From Pogonophryne albipinna (Eukaryota; Chordata; Actinopteri; Perciformes; Artedidraconidae): a stretch of 64,000 bases of DNA. The notes beneath the pieces are model-generated. The model was not told the origin of the DNA, ran no database searches, and saw nothing but the letters and a program-made list of their open reading frames with translations. The position numbers and the translations under genes were made by a program. Below are positions 60,841 through 64,000 of the stretch, in pieces. The stretch lies in assembly GCA_028583405.1 (NCBI GenBank), contig CM053246.1, positions 26,074,412 through 26,138,411 of the forward strand, read 5' to 3'. Every line of letters begins with the position of its first letter. Position 1 is the first letter of the stretch.

Positions 60841-61152
60841 CAGGGGGACTGGGGTCAGGAGGACAGGGGTTGCCGGTTCTGGCCCAGGCGACGAAAAAAT
60901 GGGGGGACACTCAGTCCCTGATGGGGGACTGCTGCTCTGCTCGCCAGGGGGACTGGGGTCAGGAGGACAGGGGTTGCCGGTTCTGGCCCAGGCGACGAAA
61001 AAATGGGGGGACACTCAGTCCCTGATGGGGGACTGCTGCTCTGCTCGCCAGGGGGACTGGGGTCAGGAGGACAGGGGTTGCCGGTTCTGGCCCAGGCGAC
61101 GAAAAAATGGGGGGACACTCAGTCCCTGATGGGGGACTGCTGCTCTGCTCGC
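60841..61152 (-). repeat. 104-bp tandem repeat, three copies
   Basis: Units 60841-60944, 60945-61048 and 61049-61152 are near-identical. On the minus strand each encodes a Pro/Ser-rich stretch (GEQSSSPPSGTECPP, SSPGPEPATPV). Since 104 is not a multiple of three, each copy is read in a different frame, yet all three relevant frames stay mostly open. Confidence 0.93.
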
Positions 61153-62260
61153 CGGGGGACCTGAGTGGGGGTGTCGAGGGGACGGCTGTGGGCCCCGATG
61201 TTCCTTGGGCCTGTGGAGAAGCGACTCCTCTGTACGGAGCCAACCTGTCTCTGTGGAGCACAACTTTTCTCCCCTTTGGTGGCAGCTGCACCCTGTAGAC
61301 CACTTCCCCCACCCTCTCCAGTACTCTGCAGGGACCAACCCACTGACTGTCCAGTTTTGGGCACCGGCCTTTCTTCCGTTGTGGGCTGTAGACCCAAACC
61401 AGCTCCCCGGCCCGGAAATGCTGCCCTCTTGTCCTGGTGTCATAGTTCCGCTTCTGTCTCACCCCCGCACTTTTCTGCTGATCGCGGGCAAAGGCGTGAG
61501 CGGAATCAAGGCGGTCCTGAAGTCTCCTGGCATACTCAGGCCCTGGAGGAGTGTCCAGGGAATCTGGCGGCTGACCAAACGCCAAAACAGCAGGGGTTCG
61601 AAGCTCTCTCCCCAACATGAGGAGGGCAGGAGAACAGGCTGAGGACTCCTGGACTGCAGAATGACATGCCATGAGCACAAGGGGCAGATGCTCGTCCCAG
61701 TCGCGCTGATGCTGAGACGTGAGGATGGCCAGCTGCTGTCCCATGGTGCGATGGAATCTCTCGACTAGTCTGTCGCTCTGAGGTCGCAAGGGGGAGGTGC
61801 GTGTTTTGTGCATGCCCAGTTGTGAGCACATGGAGGCGAACACCCGGGACTCGAAATTTCTCCCCTGGTCACTGTGCAGTGTCTCCGGCACTCCGAACCG
61901 GCTGAACATGCCGGCCACCAAGGCATCTGCGACTGTCTCTGCTTCTTGATCAGGGAGAGCATACGCCTCTGGCCATTTTGTGAAATAGTCTATGGCCGTG
62001 AGAACGTAGCGGTTACCCCTGTTTGACAAAGGTAGAGGCCCCACCACATCAACTGCTACTCTCTCCATCGGGCCCCCCACGGGAAACTGTTGCAGCGGAG
62101 CATGGGAACGACCAGGGGGGTCCTTCCGAGCCATACACGGATCACAGCGGCGACAGAAGTCTTCGACATCCCTCCGGCACTGCCCCCAGTAGCAGCCCTG
62201 TCGAAGGCGCCGGAGAGTCTTAGTGACGCCAAAGTGCCCAGAGCCTGCCGTTCCATGCAT
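60959..62260 (-). CDS. Ty3/gypsy integrase (C-terminal half of pol)
   Basis: A minus-strand frame of 433 codons beginning just after the hAT insertion. The zinc-binding module has His2, His9, Cys39 and Cys42. The catalytic core has Asp71 (VAVDVVGPL), Asp131 (LHSDQGRNF) and Glu167 (RLVERFHRTM), exactly 35 residues after the second Asp: an intact DD35E set. A GPY/F-type module (WVGPCRVLERVGEVVYRVQLP region) follows near residues 310-330. The tail from about residue 365 is Pro/Ser-rich and coded by the 104-bp repeats. The ATG is not the native start; pol continued upstream before the MITE inserted. The protein would insert element DNA into the genome. Confidence 0.88.
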   Translation of the reverse strand: MHGTAGSGHFGVTKTLRRLRQGCYWGQCRRDVEDFCRRCDPCMARKDPPGRSHAPLQQFPVGGPMERVAVDVVGPLPLSNRGNRYVLTAIDYFTKWPEAYALPDQEAETVADALVAGMFSRFGVPETLHSDQGRNFESRVFASMCSQLGMHKTRTSPLRPQSDRLVERFHRTMGQQLAILTSQHQRDWDEHLPLVLMACHSAVQESSACSPALLMLGRELRTPAVLAFGQPPDSLDTPPGPEYARRLQDRLDSAHAFARDQQKSAGVRQKRNYDTRTRGQHFRAGELVWVYSPQRKKGRCPKLDSQWVGPCRVLERVGEVVYRVQLPPKGRKVVLHRDRLAPYRGVASPQAQGTSGPTAVPSTPPLRSPGEQSSSPPSGTECPPIFSSPGPEPATPVLLTPVPLASRAAVPHQGLSVPPFFRRLGQNRQPLSS

Positions 62261-62270
62261 GGCCTTGAGT

Positions 62271-62872
62271 CAGAGTCCTGCACGGGTCTGATTTTCAAGA
62301 CCCGCTCCCGCCCCACACCTGCGACGTGCAATACAGAACCCGCCCCGCTACCCGCACATATTGCCAATTAGTTCCTCAACCCGACCCGACCCGTCGGCAC
62401 AAGATCCGCAACCCGACCCGAACCCGCCTATATATGAGCAGTGAAAACGTGCAATTGTTAACACACGCAGGTGCATATTTGTCTCAAAGCGTGGGATGTT
62501 GGTTATTTTCTCATCTAGGAACCAAAAGCCTCCAGACGTTGGGTTTCGCTCTCGAGGAAGTGTTATTGAAAATGCTGTATTCTCCGCTGAGAGCTTCACC
62601 TCAGCCATTTCCAATGCAGCAGCAGATTGATGTGCTGCAGAGGTTATGATTATGCGCGGTCCCGCGGGGGAGAGGTCAGAAGATTTAAACATTAAATTAT
62701 TATTATTTTAATATAGATATTATGCAACACCCGCGACCCGACCCGCATCTTCTTTGTTTTACCCAGACCCGAACCCGGAAAAAAGCGTTTGAAAAAATAC
62801 CACCCGCGAATCACCTTTTTTGCGGGTCACCCGTCGGGTACCCGCGGGTACCCGACCCGATGCAGGACTCTG
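62271..62872. mobile_element. hAT MITE (602 bp) inside gypsy pol
   Basis: The ends CAGAGTCCTGCA and TGCAGGACTCTG are perfect 12-bp inverted repeats, flanked on both sides by CCTTGAGT (62263-62270 and 62873-62880), an 8-bp target duplication. Subterminal regions are rich in CCCGACCCG-type repeats on both sides and the centre is AT-rich. It has no transposase. The insertion splits the pol frame between RNase H and integrase. Confidence 0.93.
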
Positions 62873-64000
62873 CCTTGAGTACGACCTCTTGCAGACCCCT
62901 CGGGACCACCACCTGCCACCTCTTCTCCCCCGTTGCTGGCTCCTTCCACGCCCGCTGTAGTACGCCCTGACACAGACGTAGAGTCTCAAACTGAGACCAC
63001 AGCCCCTTAGTTGCTTTGGAGAGCACTGCCACTTCCTCCCACGGTGGCCGCTGCTGCGACTCAACCCACTGCAGCACAGGCTGTAGAACGGCGTCCAGCT
63101 CTTGCTGTTGCTTCCACTCTGCCATGTCCACTGTCTGGAGCTCCCGGCAGATAACCTCTTCCACTTGCCGCGCTGCCGCACAGACGATGTCCTCCTCCAG
63201 CAGCTCCTTTTCACGAGTCTCTCTCTTCTCGCAGTAGTGGCATCCGCCGGCGGCACACGGGCGGTGGGAGAGAGCGTCTGCATTTGTGTGGCGCACCCCA
63301 GCCCTGTGCTCCACCCTGAAGTCGAAAGCTTGGAGCTCTTCTAGCCACCTGGCGACCTGCCCTTCTGGCTCTTTGAACGTCATGAGCCACTGTAATGCAG
63401 AGTGATCAGTCCTCACTGTGAACGCCTGCCCACACAGGTAGTACTTAAAGTGTCTGATGCCCAGCACCACTGCCAAAAGTTCCCTGCGGGTGACGCAGTA
63501 TCGTCGCTCTGCTTTGTTGAACGCCCGGCTGAAGTATGCCACCACCCGCTCCCCCTCTGGTGTAGTCTGGGAGAGCACTCCGCCTACACCAACGCCGCTA
63601 GCGTCTGTGTCCAGGGTGAACGGCAGCCTGGGGTTGGCTGGGGCGAGAACCGGGGATTCACTCAAGGCACGCTGAAGGCTGTCAAACGCTGCTTGACATT
63701 GCTCAGACCACAGGAAATCCCTGTCCTTCTGCAGCAGTTGGAACAGGGGTGTGGCAGTGCAAGCAAAACCCCGTACAAACTTTCTGTTGTACGAGGCCAG
63801 GCCCAGGAAACTCTTCAGCTGTTTCTGGTTGCGAGGATTTTGCCAGCCTGCGACCGCCTGCACTTTCTCGTGCAGGGTACCGATGCCCTCACCCCCCACT
63901 TTGTGACCCAGGAAAGTGACCTCTCTCTGCAGGAAATGACACTTATCTGGATGTAGCTTCAAACCAGCGGCTCTGATCCTTTCCAGCACCACTCTTAGAG
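62873..64000 (-). CDS. Ty3/gypsy RT end and RNase H (partial)
   Basis: The minus-strand frame is open from beyond the window edge and reaches the hAT insertion. Numbering from the first ATG at 63992: RT thumb/connection (LHPDKCHFLQREVTFLGH, near residues 13-30; SFLGLASYNRKFV at 61-73). The RNase H domain has Asp130 (TLDTDAS), Glu171 (TRRELLAV), Asp196 (VRTDHSALQWL) and Asp239 (HTNADALSHRP), the four acidic catalytic residues. A Cys pair (CHYC, 251-254) and a linker toward integrase follow. The RT catalytic block lies outside the window. Joining bases at the insertion show that the frame was originally continuous with the integrase. Confidence 0.88.

Larger units (their letters stand above)
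60309..64000 (-). mobile_element. Ty3/gypsy LTR retrotransposon, minus strand, 3' part, cut by the window edge
   Basis: From right to left: end of RT and RNase H (64000-62873), a nested hAT MITE (62271-62872), integrase (62260-60959), a 104-bp tandem repeat, 3' untranslated sequence, polypurine tract and 3' LTR (60612-60309). The order RT-RNase H then integrase is that of Ty3/gypsy elements. The 5' part lies beyond the window, so target duplication and LTR age cannot be judged. Confidence 0.9.

Noticed and set aside
60790..61118. Separate short Pro-rich minus-strand genes
   Set aside because: They are the 104-bp repeat read in alternative frames.
61165..61642. Plus-strand frames opposite the gypsy integrase
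   Set aside because: Shadow frames; the minus strand carries the complete DD35E integrase motifs.

Overview
This window looks like non-coding teleost fish DNA, probably from a ray-finned fish of the percomorph kind (inferred from the repeat families, not proven). It is AT-rich. It has very long CA/TG microsatellites and mobile elements typical of fish genomes: DIRS-type and Ngaro-type tyrosine-recombinase retrotransposons, several hAT DNA transposons, a Ty3/gypsy LTR element with a SCAN-like Gag, and a second Ty3/gypsy element. I find no host protein-coding exon, rRNA, tRNA gene or CRISPR array that I can support. All convincing coding sequence belongs to mobile elements.

Layout. Positions 1-26861 are intergenic or intronic DNA with few recognisable elements: a tRNA-derived SINE near 1.3 kb, a MITE end near 6.3 kb and three long microsatellites (8.1, 9.7 and 15.8 kb). 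Positions 26870-32031 are a hAT transposon flanked by a perfect 8-bp duplication (GCCTAGGC). A complete-ended DIRS element (27071-30990) sits inside it. The DIRS element has its inverted terminal repeats and internal complementary region, but has lost its reverse transcriptase, so a Gag C-terminal part is fused to an apparently intact tyrosine recombinase. Positions 34124-40559 are an Ngaro-type element with frameshifts in Gag and RT-RNase H and a truncated tyrosine recombinase. Its left A repeat was hit by a hAT element, which was itself hit by a second hAT. Its right end carries an extra copy of the A-B split direct repeat.

Positions 40560-50153 are again non-coding. Positions 50159-53669 are a young, pol-less LTR retrotransposon: two 394-bp LTRs identical by eye, 5-bp target duplication AATAC, tRNA-Pro-like primer site, and one 726-aa ORF. 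That ORF reads coiled coil, SCAN-like capsid, zinc knuckle, protease-like domain with an altered active site, and then an in-frame lysine-rich segment plus part of an HMG box that closely resembles the host chromatin factor SSRP1 (FACT complex). This apparent capture of a host gene fragment is the most unusual object in the window.

Positions 53675-60308 hold several MITE-like repeats and a possible decayed THAP-type ORF. Positions 60309-64000 are the 3' part of a minus-strand Ty3/gypsy element (LTR, polypurine tract, integrase, RNase H, end of RT), split by a 602-bp hAT MITE with a perfect 8-bp duplication and carrying a three-copy 104-bp tandem repeat in the integrase tail. All calls were made by eye; no alignments or database searches were run.
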